A DNA stretch of 58,263 nucleotides from Myxococcales bacterium (lineage in GTDB: Bacteria; Myxococcota_A; Polyangia; Polyangiales; Polyangiaceae). The number at the start of each line of letters is the position of its first letter. Within the stretch, counting starts at the first letter, position 1. Below are positions 32,505-41,142 of this stretch, one piece after another. The DNA lies in assembly GCA_016794325.1 (NCBI GenBank), contig JAEUKG010000096.1, forward strand, positions 1 through 58,263, written 5' to 3'. Under the pieces are notes generated by a model. The model saw only the letters and a program-made list of their open reading frames with translations, did not search any database and had not been told where the DNA came from. The position numbers and the translations under genes were made by a program.

Positions 32505-33599
32505 GTGCAGCTCGCCATCGTACCCCCGGTCTTGCCCATGCTCGCCAAGCGCGCGAGCTCGCTCCCCGAAGGTGAAGGCTGGATCTTCGAGCCCAAATGG
32601 GACGGCTTCCGCGCGCTCGTCTTCAAGGACGGCGACAAGATCGTCATCCAGAGCCGCGACGAGAAGATGCTGAACCGCTACTTCCCCGAGCTCATCGCCC
32701 CTCTACGCGCGCAGCTCCCCGCGCGCTGCGCCCTCGACGGCGAGCTGGTCGTCGCCCGCGGCCAGGGCCTCGACTTCGAGGCGCTGCAGATGCGCATCCA
32801 CCCGGCGGCGTCGCGGGTGAAGATGCTCTCGGAGGAGATCCCCGCCGAGATGATCTTCTGGGACGTCCTGTGCGTCGGCGACGAGAAGACGGCGCTCCGC
32901 CCGTTCGCCGAGCGTCGCGCGAAGCTCCTCGAGCTCCTCGGCGGCGCCACCCCGCCGCTCCACGTCACCCCCGCCACCACCGATCGCGCCGTGGCCGAAG
33001 ACTGGTTCCGCCGCTTCGAGGGCGCGGGGCTCGACGGGGTCATGGCCAAGAGCGCGACCGGCCTCTACGAGCCCGGCAAGCGCTCGATGATCAAGGTGAA
33101 GCACGAGCGCGAGTGCGACTGCGTCGTCGCCGGCTTCCGCTGGCACAAAGACGGCGAGAACACGGCGGTCGGCTCGCTCCTCCTCGGCCTCTACGACGCC
33201 GAGGGCACGCTCCACCACGTCGGCGTCGCCGCGAGCTTCACCGCGCAGAAGCGCAAGGAGCTCGTCACCTTCCTCGCGCCGTACCGCGAGCGCGCGCTCG
33301 ACGACCACCCGTGGAAGGCCTGGGGCGCGAGCCACCACGAGGACGGCCAGCGCAAGCCGGGCGCCAAGAGCCGCTGGAGCCAGGGCAAGGACCTCTCGTG
33401 GGAGGCGGTGCGCCCCGAGCTCGTCGTCCAGGTCTCGTACGACCACATGCAAGGTACACGTTTTCGCCACACCGCCCACGTGCAGCGCTGGCGCGACGAC
33501 AAGCGCCCGGCGGACTGCACCTACGCCCAGCTCGAGGTGGTCGCGCCCCACGAGCTCCGCGACATCTTCGCCCAGCGCGCTCAGCCCTCGGGGGCCTGA
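32505..33599 (+). CDS. ATP-dependent DNA ligase (LigC-like)
   Basis: 364 residues. Adenylation motif I EPKWDGFR with catalytic Lys31, motif III FWDVLCVG, motif IV LDGVMAKS, motif V SMIKVKHERE, then an OB-fold domain ending in the RFRHTAHVQRWRDDK motif VI region. Length and lack of extra domains match bacterial LigC/ligase-D-type stand-alone ligases used in NHEJ or base-excision repair. The last 19 bases overlap the LigD-polymerase gene tail to tail. Predicted leaderless GTG start. Confidence 0.93.
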   Translation: MQLAIVPPVLPMLAKRASSLPEGEGWIFEPKWDGFRALVFKDGDKIVIQSRDEKMLNRYFPELIAPLRAQLPARCALDGELVVARGQGLDFEALQMRIHPAASRVKMLSEEIPAEMIFWDVLCVGDEKTALRPFAERRAKLLELLGGATPPLHVTPATTDRAVAEDWFRRFEGAGLDGVMAKSATGLYEPGKRSMIKVKHERECDCVVAGFRWHKDGENTAVGSLLLGLYDAEGTLHHVGVAASFTAQKRKELVTFLAPYRERALDDHPWKAWGASHHEDGQRKPGAKSRWSQGKDLSWEAVRPELVVQVSYDHMQGTRFRHTAHVQRWRDDKRPADCTYAQLEVVAPHELRDIFAQRAQPSGA

Positions 33600-34894
33600 C
33601 CGCGCTTCATCGCCTCCCGCCACTCGCGGGTCGGGTCGTCGTCCGGGTCCGGGGTCTCTTGCGGGGGGCGCTCCTCGATGGGGACGTTGCGGAGGTTCAC
33701 CCGGATGCGGGTCCACGTCGACGACCGCCCCCGCATGGTGTCGACCAGCACGTCGGCGGGCTGGAGCAAGGCCGACGCCGCCGGGTGACGCGCCTTCCAA
33801 CGCTCGAGGCCGGCGAGCGCGGCCTCCTTGCTCGGGGAGTTGGCGATCACGAGGAGCGGCATCTTCGGCCTCGGCGCCTTGGGAGCCCCCTTGGCCCGCG
33901 ACGGCGCGACCCGCGGCGCCTCGCCATCCGACTTGGGATAGTGCGGCGGCCACGGGGCGTCGGGCAGGCCCCGGCGGTCGTCGCGATCGGCGAGGTCGAG
34001 GAGCGCCTCGAGCGAGCCCGCGGTGCCCTCCATCGCCGCGCCGGGGTCGCCGATCGCGCCGAACCGCTCGGGGACGGTGAAGATCGTGAACGCCGCGGGG
34101 TCGCAGGTCGGCACCTCGTCCCAGGTGAGCGGCGTCGACACGCGAGCGTCGGGGAGCGGGCGGATCGAATAGGCGGAGCAGGTCGTCCGGTCCTTGGCGT
34201 TCTGGTTGTAGTCGAGGAAGACGCCGTGGCGCTCCTCCTTCCACCACTTGGAGGTGGCGAGGGCGGGCACGCGGCGCTCGATCTCGCGCGAGAACGCGAG
34301 GGCCGCGCGCCGCACCTCGCCGAAGGTCCAGCGGGGGTGGATGCGCGCGTTCACGTGCATGCCGCGCGAGCCGCTCGTCTTCGCGAAGCCCTGGAGGCCG
34401 AGCTCCTCGAGGAGCTTCTTCACCTCGAGGGCCACCGTCCGCACGTCGGCCCACGGGACGCCGGGGCCCGGGTCGAGGTCGACGCGCAGCTCGTCGGGGT
34501 GGTCGAGGTCGCCGGCCCGCACCGCGTGGGGGTGGAGCTCGAGGCAGCCGAGGTTCACGATCCACGCGAGCCCCGCCGCGTCGTCGACGACGATCTCGTC
34601 GGCGGTGCGCCCGGACGGGAAGGAGAGCGTCACCGTGCGCAGCCACTCGGGGCGCTTCTCGGGGGCGCGCTTCTGGTAGAACGGCTCGCCCTCGGCGCCG
34701 TCGACGAACCGCTTGAGCACCACCGGGCGGTCGCGGATCCCGGCGAGCGCGCCCTCGGCCACCGCGAGGTAGTACTTCACCACCTCGAGCTTGGTCACCC
34801 GCACCGCCCTCGAGAAGTAGAGCTTCTGCGGGTTCGTGATCCGCACCTCGCGACCGTGGACGGTGAGGATCTCGGCTTCCTCTTTCTTTGCCAC
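33581..34894 (-). CDS. LigD-type polymerase (NHEJ primase-polymerase) domain protein
   Basis: 437 residues. AEP-family polymerase signature of LigD PolDom: ITNPQKLYF near the start, LRVDLDPGPG with the metal-binding D-x-D near 137-139, KTSGSRGMHV (about 165), and GVFLDYNQNAKDRT (about 225). A C-terminal extension (about 310-437) with Lys/Pro linker and WKARHPAASALLQ is unlike the standard 300-residue domain; unknown. There is no ligase or nuclease domain fused, so it is the split form. TACCCT lies 6 bases before the GTG. No Ku gene in the window. Confidence 0.9.
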   Translation of the reverse strand: MAKKEEAEILTVHGREVRITNPQKLYFSRAVRVTKLEVVKYYLAVAEGALAGIRDRPVVLKRFVDGAEGEPFYQKRAPEKRPEWLRTVTLSFPSGRTADEIVVDDAAGLAWIVNLGCLELHPHAVRAGDLDHPDELRVDLDPGPGVPWADVRTVALEVKKLLEELGLQGFAKTSGSRGMHVNARIHPRWTFGEVRRAALAFSREIERRVPALATSKWWKEERHGVFLDYNQNAKDRTTCSAYSIRPLPDARVSTPLTWDEVPTCDPAAFTIFTVPERFGAIGDPGAAMEGTAGSLEALLDLADRDDRRGLPDAPWPPHYPKSDGEAPRVAPSRAKGAPKAPRPKMPLLVIANSPSKEAALAGLERWKARHPAASALLQPADVLVDTMRGRSSTWTRIRVNLRNVPIEERPPQETPDPDDDPTREWREAMKRGQAPEG

Positions 34895-34900
34895 GCCCCG

Positions 34901-34906
34901 AGGGTA
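34901..34906 (-). promoter_or_regulatory. -10-like TACCCT, 6 nt before the GTG at 34894
   Basis: Exact leaderless-type spacing; supports 34894 over the GTG at 34909. Confidence 0.45.
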
Positions 34907-34981
34907 CACGGAAAACCAGGCTCGAACCCCGCGCGACGACGACGGGGGAATGCGGGGCCTCCGCCGCGGCGTTCGAGGGGC

Positions 34982-35848
34982 GTGCGCTCGCTTCTCGCGT
35001 CGGGGCTGTTCGTGCTTGTCGTCGGGTGCGGGGCCAAGGCGAGCCCGCCGGCCGCGGTGAGCGCGCCGCCCCCCGCCCCCGAGCCCGCGCCGACGACGGC
35101 GGAGGCGCCCGCGACGCCGACCCCCGAGGCGCCCGTCCGGTTCGTCGAAGACCCCGCCGCCCGCGGCCTCTGGAAGTTCGAGACCCCGAAGCTCCCCGCG
35201 CTCGACGCCAAGACCGGGGAGGTCGTGGTGCCGGATCGGGGCGACGACCGCTACGCGTTCGCCGCGGGCCTCGAGCTCTCATGGCTCGCGCCGGGCTCGA
35301 AGAAGAGCGCGCGCACCATCACCGTCCTCGCCCAGAGCGAATACCGCGCGGTGTTCCACGAGGCTCCGGCCGAGGAGACGGACGGCCGCGCGGCCGCGCT
35401 CGCGGCGACGGTGCGCGCCCGCGCCGCGCGCGCGAGCGCCGAGCTCGGCGGCGTCGACCTCCGCGCGCTCACCGCCTGCGCCGTCACCGACGCGCCGCCG
35501 CGCAAGGGCGAGAAGCCGGAGCCGGCGTCGGTGCACTGCGGGCGCCCCCAAGCGATCGACTGCGGCAAGGCGGCGGGGCGCTACGCCGGCGGGACGCTCG
35601 AGTGGAGGAGCGGCGACCGGAGCAGCCTCGTCAAGCCAGGCTGGGAGCGGCCGGCGATCCCCGCGTCCCGCGTCGCCTCGATGACCCGCGGGCGCGCCGT
35701 GGCCATGGAGATGGGCGAGTGCCTGAGCGAGGCTCACTTCGACGAGGCTTCGCGGGTCCTCGTCACACGCGTGCAATATGCATGCAAAGCGACGGCCGGC
35801 GACTGGTGCAGCTACCCGCCGGCCTGGCGCGCGGTGAAGCTCGACTGA
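34982..35848 (+). CDS. Lipoprotein, function unknown
   Basis: 288 residues from a GTG with GAGGGGC just upstream. Signal peptide ends VVGCGAK (lipobox Cys about 16), a Pro/Ala linker (to 55), then an alpha/beta region with six or more Cys in the C-terminal half (ACAVTDAP, VHCGRPQAIDC, GECLSEAHF, YACKATAGDWC), likely disulphide-bonded. No family recognised. It lies between the LigD-polymerase and PolX genes but has no visible link to repair. Confidence 0.7.
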   Translation: MRSLLASGLFVLVVGCGAKASPPAAVSAPPPAPEPAPTTAEAPATPTPEAPVRFVEDPAARGLWKFETPKLPALDAKTGEVVVPDRGDDRYAFAAGLELSWLAPGSKKSARTITVLAQSEYRAVFHEAPAEETDGRAAALAATVRARAARASAELGGVDLRALTACAVTDAPPRKGEKPEPASVHCGRPQAIDCGKAAGRYAGGTLEWRSGDRSSLVKPGWERPAIPASRVASMTRGRAVAMEMGECLSEAHFDEASRVLVTRVQYACKATAGDWCSYPPAWRAVKLD

Positions 35849-35905
35849 CGCCCCGACCTCGGTTCCTCTTTCCTAACGGGGCCGCCGGGGGTACACGGGA
35901 GAGCC

Positions 35906-37663
35906 GTGAGCGATCCCAAGCAAGACGTCCTCGACATGCTCCGCGAGCTCGGCGAGCTCACCATGCTCGAGGAGGCCGATCCCCAGTCGTTCCGCGTGCG
36001 CGCCTACGAGAGCGCGAGCCACGGCATCCAGGCGTACTCGGGCGATCTCTCCAAGCTCTCGGCCAAAGAGCTCGAGAAGATCGAGGGCATCGGCAAGAGC
36101 ACCGCCCAGAAGATCCGCGAGCTCTTCGACACCGGCAAGGTGCAGAAGCTCGTCGACCTCCGGGCCAAACACCCGGCGAGCGCCGTCGCCCTCCTCCGCA
36201 TCCAGGGGCTCGGCCCCAAGATGCTCCAGCGCCTGCGCAAGGAGCTCGGGGTGCAGAACCTCGAGGACCTGAAGCGCGTGCTCGCCGAGCAGAAGCTCCG
36301 GGGGATGAAGGGCCTCGGCCAGAAGTCCGAGGAGAAGCTCGCGGAGGCGGTGCGCCGCTTCGAGGCCCAGGGCGCCACCTCGCGCACGCCGATCTCGGTG
36401 GCGCTGCCGCTCGCCCAGCGCGTCGTCGCGCGCATGCTCGAGGTGCCGGGGGTCGTCCACGCCTCGTATTGCGGCTCGCTCCGCCGCTTCCTCGAGACCA
36501 TCGGCGACGTCGACGTCGTCGTCGCCGCCTCCGATCCGAAGCCGGTGATGGACGCGCTCGTCGGCATGAGCGTCGTCGACCAGGTGCTCGTGCGCGGCGA
36601 CGCGAAGACGAGCGTGGTCACCCGGCGCGGCACCCAGATCGACGTGCGCGTGGTCGAGGAGAAGCAGCTCGGCGCCGCGCGCCTCTACTTCACGGGGTCG
36701 AAGGGCCACAACATCAAGCTGCGCCAGCGCGCGCTCGCGCGCGGGTGGACGCTCAACGAGTACGCGCTGTCGGAGATCGAGTCCGGCAAGGTCATCGCCA
36801 GCGAGACCGAGGAGCAGATCTACGAGGCGCTCGGCCTCGCGTTCATCCCCCCGGTCTTGCGCGAGGACCAGGGGGAGATCGAGGCCGCCGAGAAGGGCGC
36901 GCTCCCCCGCGCGGTGCCGAAGATCCTCGGCGATTTCCACGTCCACACCTCGGTGTCGGGCGACGGGCGCTCGCCGATCGAGGAGGTCGTCGCCGCCGCC
37001 AAGGCGCGCGGCTACCGCGCCCTCGCCATCACCGAGCACGCCGAGGGCACCGTCTCCGGCGTCGGCCGCGAGGCGCTCCTCGAGCAGCGCGCCCGCATCG
37101 CCGCGCTGCAGAAGGAGCTCGGCAGCTCGATGAAGCTCCTCCACGGCATCGAGCTCAACATCGGCCCGAAGGGCGAGCTCGACTACGACCCCGAGTTCCG
37201 CGCCCAGTTCGACTGGTGCCTCGCGTCGATCCACGACCACTTCGAGCTCGACAAGGCCGCGCAGACCCACCGCGTCGTCACCGCGATGAAGGACCCCGAC
37301 GTGCGCATGATCGGCCACCTCTCGGCGCGCATGATCGGCGGTCGACCCCCGGTCGATCTCGACCTCGACGCGGTCTTCGAGGCGGCGGAGGCGACCGGCA
37401 CCGCCCTCGAGATCAACGGCGGCCTCCCCCGGCTGGATCTCTCGGTCGACGCGCTCCAGCGCGCGAGGGAGCGCGCGGTGCTCTTCGTCCTCACGAGCGA
37501 CGCCCACCAGACCGACGAGCTTGACCGGGTGGAGTACGCGGCGATGAACGCCCACCGCGCGTGGATCCCGCCCGAGCGGATCGTGAACGCGTGGGCGCCG
37601 AAGGAGCTCCTGAAGTTCCTGGAGGCCAAGCGGCCGCACGAGGCGGCGCGCGGCGCGCGCTGA
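35906..37663 (+). CDS. polX: DNA polymerase/3'-5' exonuclease PolX
   Basis: 585 residues, full bacterial PolX length. N-terminal 8-kDa and HhH elements (IEGIGKSTAQKIRELF, QGLGPKMLQRLRKEL), polymerase palm with GSLRR near 188 and GDVDVVV (D-x-D) near 200, third Asp in QIDVRVV, thumb, then the C-terminal PHP phosphoesterase domain from about 340 (DFHVHTS, AITEHAEG, GIELNIG, ASIHDHFE, IGHLSARMIG, TSDAHQTD), with metal ligands intact. It fills gaps in base-excision and end-joining repair. GTG start with GGGAGAG upstream. Follows the ligase/LigD-Pol genes, fitting a repair neighbourhood. Confidence 0.95.
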   Translation: MSDPKQDVLDMLRELGELTMLEEADPQSFRVRAYESASHGIQAYSGDLSKLSAKELEKIEGIGKSTAQKIRELFDTGKVQKLVDLRAKHPASAVALLRIQGLGPKMLQRLRKELGVQNLEDLKRVLAEQKLRGMKGLGQKSEEKLAEAVRRFEAQGATSRTPISVALPLAQRVVARMLEVPGVVHASYCGSLRRFLETIGDVDVVVAASDPKPVMDALVGMSVVDQVLVRGDAKTSVVTRRGTQIDVRVVEEKQLGAARLYFTGSKGHNIKLRQRALARGWTLNEYALSEIESGKVIASETEEQIYEALGLAFIPPVLREDQGEIEAAEKGALPRAVPKILGDFHVHTSVSGDGRSPIEEVVAAAKARGYRALAITEHAEGTVSGVGREALLEQRARIAALQKELGSSMKLLHGIELNIGPKGELDYDPEFRAQFDWCLASIHDHFELDKAAQTHRVVTAMKDPDVRMIGHLSARMIGGRPPVDLDLDAVFEAAEATGTALEINGGLPRLDLSVDALQRARERAVLFVLTSDAHQTDELDRVEYAAMNAHRAWIPPERIVNAWAPKELLKFLEAKRPHEAARGAR

Positions 37664-37666
37664 CGG

Positions 37667-39217
37667 CTACTCGCCGAGGCGCAGGGCGCGCGCCTTGGTG
37701 AGCGCCGCGAGCTCGTGGCGCTGCACGGCCTCGTGCGAGGCGCGCACGAGCGAGGTCAGCGACGCGGTCTGCACCTTCATCGGGGTGCCGTACATCGCCG
37801 CGACCGCCGAGCTCGCGCGCTCCCGCTCGGTCTTTCCGAGGCCGCCGATGTTCGCGCCGTGGTCGGCGCCAGCGACGAAGTAGCGCCCCGACGACGGGTG
37901 GGTCGGCGCGTCGAGGGCGCCGCCGCTCCACGGGTCGAGCTCGCCGTACACGAGGACGAGGCGCTCGGCCGAGCCGCGCACCCAGTCGCGGGCGCGCTCG
38001 GTCACGCTGCCGTCGTACGCCGGCAGCGGCTCCTTCGGCACCACGCTCGCCCAGAACGCGTCGTGGCGGGCGTCGGACACGGCCGTCGTCTGCAGGAGCG
38101 GCGTGACGTGGGGGCCGACCTGGAGCGCGAAGCCCTGCTGCCACGCCCACTCGTACGAGAGCGCCGCCGACGAGAGCTCGGAGCTCGTGGGCGCGGGCGC
38201 GAGGTGGGGCGCCCCGCCGCGGCTCGAGAGCACGTTCTCGAAGTACGCGACGTGGGCCTTGTCGTCGGCGGTCGGCGACGGGACCTTGGCGCAGTCGCCG
38301 CCGGCCTGCCAGAAGCCCCAGTCGAAGCTCGCCAGGTACGACTCGAGGTAATACGCCGCCTCGGCCTCGGTCGCGCCGTACGTGTCGCGCAGGAACGCGA
38401 CGAACGCGGGCCGGCGCGCGCCGAGCGCGCCCGTCTGGAACGCCTTCACGTCGGACGCGCAGGCCGCCGGCAAGACGCCCGACGCGAGCCGCTCCTGGTA
38501 GCGGGGGTCTTGCCGCGCGCGCGACGCGGGCGCGACGTACGCGACCGTCCCGTCCACGTCGTTCGGGTAGAGGAAGCGGTGGTACACGGCGGTGATGCCG
38601 CCCTTGCTGGCGCCGGTCGATACCCATCGTTTGGGATAGAGCTTCTTGAAGGCGGTGACGATGTCGTGCACGTCGCCCGCCCCGTTCTCGATGCTGAGCG
38701 ACGACCACCGGCGGTCCTTGGTGTCGGGCAGAGACCGGCCCTGGAAGCGATGCTCGACGATGACCGTGTTGGTCTCGAACATCAGGCTCGGCTCCATCTC
38801 GTAGTAGTACTTCGGCAGGTTGTAGCCGTTGTCCATCACGGTGGTCGGCGCGGTGCAGCCGCGGTGCACGAGCTGCATCTGCTGCTCGAAGGTGACGCCG
38901 TCGCTCTTCGGCCCGTGGTCGAGCGCCTGCTTGAACTTGAACGAGAAGCAGCGCGCCGGCTTCGGCACGAACTGACCGCACGAGACCTCGGTCACGCCCA
39001 CCACCCCCTGGATCTTGGAGATCGACCCGACCACGTCGTCCTCCGAGCAGACCGGCGGCGGCGCCGGCTCGGGGGTCTTCTCGGTCGGGGTGGCGGGAGC
39101 CGGCGCCGGAGCCGGGGCCGGGGCCGGCTGGGGCTGGGCGCCGTCGTCGGAGCACGCCGCGAGCAGGAGCGAGAGGAGGGCAGCGGAGAGCAGCAGGGCG
39201 CGGCGCGAGCGGATCAT
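37667..39217 (-). CDS. Secreted S28-family serine peptidase (PS-10-like), lipoprotein
   Basis: 516 residues. Signal peptide with LLLAACS lipobox (Cys about 22), Pro/Ala repeat linker, then the S28/PS-10 peptidase: EHRFQGRS region (about 155), nucleophile in VSTGASKGGITAVYH (Ser near 200), and catalytic Asp/His candidates in LVLVYGELDPWSGG and VAGADHGANIGGL near the end. These enzymes release tripeptides or cut after Pro. It converges with PolX (3 bases between stops). With the TAP-like gene at 3635 it gives two secreted exopeptidases in the window. Confidence 0.85.
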   Translation of the reverse strand: MIRSRRALLLSAALLSLLLAACSDDGAQPQPAPAPAPAPAPATPTEKTPEPAPPPVCSEDDVVGSISKIQGVVGVTEVSCGQFVPKPARCFSFKFKQALDHGPKSDGVTFEQQMQLVHRGCTAPTTVMDNGYNLPKYYYEMEPSLMFETNTVIVEHRFQGRSLPDTKDRRWSSLSIENGAGDVHDIVTAFKKLYPKRWVSTGASKGGITAVYHRFLYPNDVDGTVAYVAPASRARQDPRYQERLASGVLPAACASDVKAFQTGALGARRPAFVAFLRDTYGATEAEAAYYLESYLASFDWGFWQAGGDCAKVPSPTADDKAHVAYFENVLSSRGGAPHLAPAPTSSELSSAALSYEWAWQQGFALQVGPHVTPLLQTTAVSDARHDAFWASVVPKEPLPAYDGSVTERARDWVRGSAERLVLVYGELDPWSGGALDAPTHPSSGRYFVAGADHGANIGGLGKTERERASSAVAAMYGTPMKVQTASLTSLVRASHEAVQRHELAALTKARALRLGE

Positions 39218-39392
39218 GGCCGTCGCCCCAGCAAGACTCGTTCCCACCCGAGACCACGGCGTTTCCGCGGGAAGGGCGACGGCGCCGCCCCACCCGTTAG
39301 GGAGCTGCCACGCCCCGGTTAGAACGCTGTCACCTTGGAGAGCTCGCCGCGGCTCGTAGGGTCGTCTCGCGCGGGTGGGGGTTGGGGGACCG

Positions 39393-39462
39393 CCCTCGCG
39401 AACGGCCCTCGCGAACGGCCCCCTCGCGAACGGCCCCCCCGCGAACCGCCCCGCGAACCGCC
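39393..39462 (+). repeat. Degenerate 12-15-bp tandem repeat, about five copies
   Basis: Units of the form CCCTCGCGAACGG, later CCCGCGAACCGC. Confidence 0.75.
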
Positions 39463-39523
39463 CTCGACGCCCCCGCCAGCCGCCCTCGCGGGCCGCGCGT
39501 GAATCCTTGTTGGGATACACGGT

Positions 39524-39541
39524 TTCACTCTCGACAGTGAA
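39524..39541. repeat. 18-bp palindrome, copy 1
   Basis: TTCACTCTCGACAGTGAA, one mismatch from perfect. Lies upstream of the small membrane protein gene. First of five copies confined to 39.5-42.4 kb. Confidence 0.85.
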
Positions 39542-39632
39542 CGCTGTGCTCCTCCCCTCCGCTCGGTGACAACGGCGTGAACTCGCGCGGCGCGGCCTGA
39601 CGAGCGGCGTGGCACGGTTGCACCTTGGCGGC

Positions 39633-39860
39633 ATGAGCCCCGACACCTGGATCGCGGGTGGCACGGTTCTGGCCAGCGTGGCCGCCGTCTCGCACGCGCT
39701 GCTCTTCGCCCGCGGAGGGCTCGCGCACCGAGCCTTCTGGGGTGCCTTTGCGCTCGTCCCCTTGGTCGGGCCCCTGTTCTACGTCTGCTGGCGCGAGCCG
39801 CCCGCGCTGCAAGGCGAAGACCTCGAAGCGACCGAGAGCGACACGGACGCCGAAGACTGA
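39633..39860 (+). CDS. Small membrane protein, PLDc_N-like
   Basis: 75 residues with two transmembrane helices (about 7-26 and 36-52; GGLAHRAFWGAFALVPLVGP then LFYVCWRE) and an acidic tail. The pattern of a W...P(V/L)xGPLFY motif resembles the PLDc_N domain found alone or before phospholipase D-like enzymes. Role unknown. The ATG at 39633 is chosen over the GTG at 39609, which would add charged residues before the first helix. Confidence 0.6.
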   Translation: MSPDTWIAGGTVLASVAAVSHALLFARGGLAHRAFWGAFALVPLVGPLFYVCWREPPALQGEDLEATESDTDAED

Positions 39861-39866
39861 ACGCTT

Positions 39867-40006
39867 CGCCCTCCGCCCTCCCCCCCTCCGCCCTTCGCCC
39901 TTCCCTCTCCGCCCTTCCCCCTTCCCTCTCCGCCCTTCCCTCTCCGCCCTTCCCCCTTCGCCCTTTCGCGCTTCGCGCTTACCCCCTCGCGCTTCGCCCT
40001 TCGCGC
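39867..40006 (+). repeat. Pyrimidine-rich low-complexity tract (left arm of an inverted pair)
   Basis: Built from CCCTTCGC, CCCTTCC, CTCTCCGC words over 140 bases. Its reverse complement matches the purine-rich tract at 40994-41110, so the two bracket gene 40148-40873 in inverted order. Confidence 0.8.
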
Positions 40007-40147
40007 ATGGAGCGAGACCGCCTCCTCCGTCGCCTCTTCGAGGGCGGCGGCGGCTACTGGTTCTGGCTCGCGCCCGGCGCGCCGCGATACGGTGACGCGT
40101 ATGACGCGGGACGATCTCGTGGGGGCGCCGAGCCTCGGCGCAAGGTG

Positions 40148-40873
40148 ATGCAGCCGCCGCTCACTCTCGACTTCGCAGGGCCCGCGGCCGAGGCGCTCCT
40201 CCAGCACGCCGTGCTCCCTGCTCCGTGGTTGCACGCGTACCTCGCGCTGGAGCGGCCGGCACCCGGTGAGACCTGGGAGCCTTGGCTGTTCCGCCTGCGT
40301 CACTTCGCGTCGACGTACCTGCCGATTCGCTACGCGGCGCGGCTAGGCTCTGCGCCACGGGACCGCGAGACGGACCAACGGCTCGAGCTGCTGGTCCTGT
40401 CGTCGGAACAGGATCTTTGGTCCGAGCTCGCGGCGGCGGGCCCGTCGGAGGAGTCGCCGCTCGCGTCGCTCGTGCTGGGCGCCAGGAATCCGCTGCGCCT
40501 CCACGGCTCCGAACGCGCAGCCTGGGACGCGGAGTATGGCGAGACGCTGAAGGCGCTCGGGGCGACGTGGTTCGACCTCCCGGCTTGGCCGCGCCGCGAC
40601 GCGATGGCGCTGCACGTCGCGTCGTTCTACCTGCCCCTCGGCTTGCCCCCCGACGAGCCGCGGTTCGAGGATGCAGCCCACGAACGAGCGCTGCCGCCCC
40701 ATGTGGCCGAGGTCGTCCACCCCGACGTCGCGCGGCTCGCCGCGTGCTGGCTCGCGCTCGCGGGCGCAGACCGCGACAGCGCGGGCGTCCCGGTCGCGCC
40801 GTGGGGCGCGCGCCCGCGGAACTACGCCGGACGGACCCTCGCCGAGTGGCTCATCCTCAAGGAGTCGCGGTAG
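40148..40873 (+). CDS. Hypothetical protein in palindrome-bounded patch
   Basis: 241 residues, Trp/Leu/Pro-rich and mildly acidic (LHAYLALERPAPGETWEPWLFRL; AEWLILKESR at the end). No signal peptide, membrane segment or known motif; seems cytoplasmic. Its length, hydrophobic core and neighbourhood (an SMI1/KNR4-like gene two genes away) resemble immunity-type proteins, but that is a guess. The frame is open from the ATG at 40007; 40148 is preferred because of AAGGTG just upstream and the more protein-like N-terminus. It is enclosed by inverted low-complexity tracts. Confidence 0.6.
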   Translation: MQPPLTLDFAGPAAEALLQHAVLPAPWLHAYLALERPAPGETWEPWLFRLRHFASTYLPIRYAARLGSAPRDRETDQRLELLVLSSEQDLWSELAAAGPSEESPLASLVLGARNPLRLHGSERAAWDAEYGETLKALGATWFDLPAWPRRDAMALHVASFYLPLGLPPDEPRFEDAAHERALPPHVAEVVHPDVARLAACWLALAGADRDSAGVPVAPWGARPRNYAGRTLAEWLILKESR

Positions 40874-40937
40874 GGCCGCTGAGCGCTCCGGTCGCGCGCG
40901 TGGGTGCCACGCGTCGTGCTCGGAGCGACGGTCGCCG

Positions 40938-40955
40938 TTCACTCTCGAGAGTGAA
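40938..40955. repeat. 18-bp palindrome, copy 2
   Basis: TTCACTCTCGAGAGTGAA, perfect. 65 bases after the end of gene 40148-40873. Confidence 0.9.
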
Positions 40956-40993
40956 CCGCGGCGGGGGTCGCGGGTCGCATCGCGGCGGCGACG

Positions 40994-41110
40994 CCGAGGG
41001 GCGAAGCGCGAAGGGCGAAGCGCGACGCGCAAAGGGCGAAGGGCGAAGCGCGAAGGGCGGAGCGCGGAGGCTGAAGCGCGACGCGCAAAGGGCGAAGGGC
41101 GAAGCGCGAG
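40994..41110 (+). repeat. Purine-rich low-complexity tract (right arm of the inverted pair)
   Basis: GCGAAGGGCGAAGCGCGA-type words, inverted relative to 39867-40006, lying exactly between palindrome copies 2 and 3. Confidence 0.8.
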
Positions 41111-41114
41111 GGCG

Positions 41115-41132
41115 TTCACTCTCGAGAGTGAT
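41115..41132. repeat. 18-bp palindrome, copy 3
   Basis: TTCACTCTCGAGAGTGAT; only the last base breaks symmetry. Ten bases from the end of gene 41143-41538. Confidence 0.88.
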
Positions 41133-41142
41133 TGGTGCGCGG

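Larger units (their letters stand above)
39218..39632. other. 415-base divergent intergenic region
   Basis: Between the S28 peptidase (leftward) and a small membrane protein (rightward). Contains a GC-rich 12-15-bp repeat (39393-39462) and the first copy of the 18-bp palindrome (39524). No gene is evident. Confidence 0.65.
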
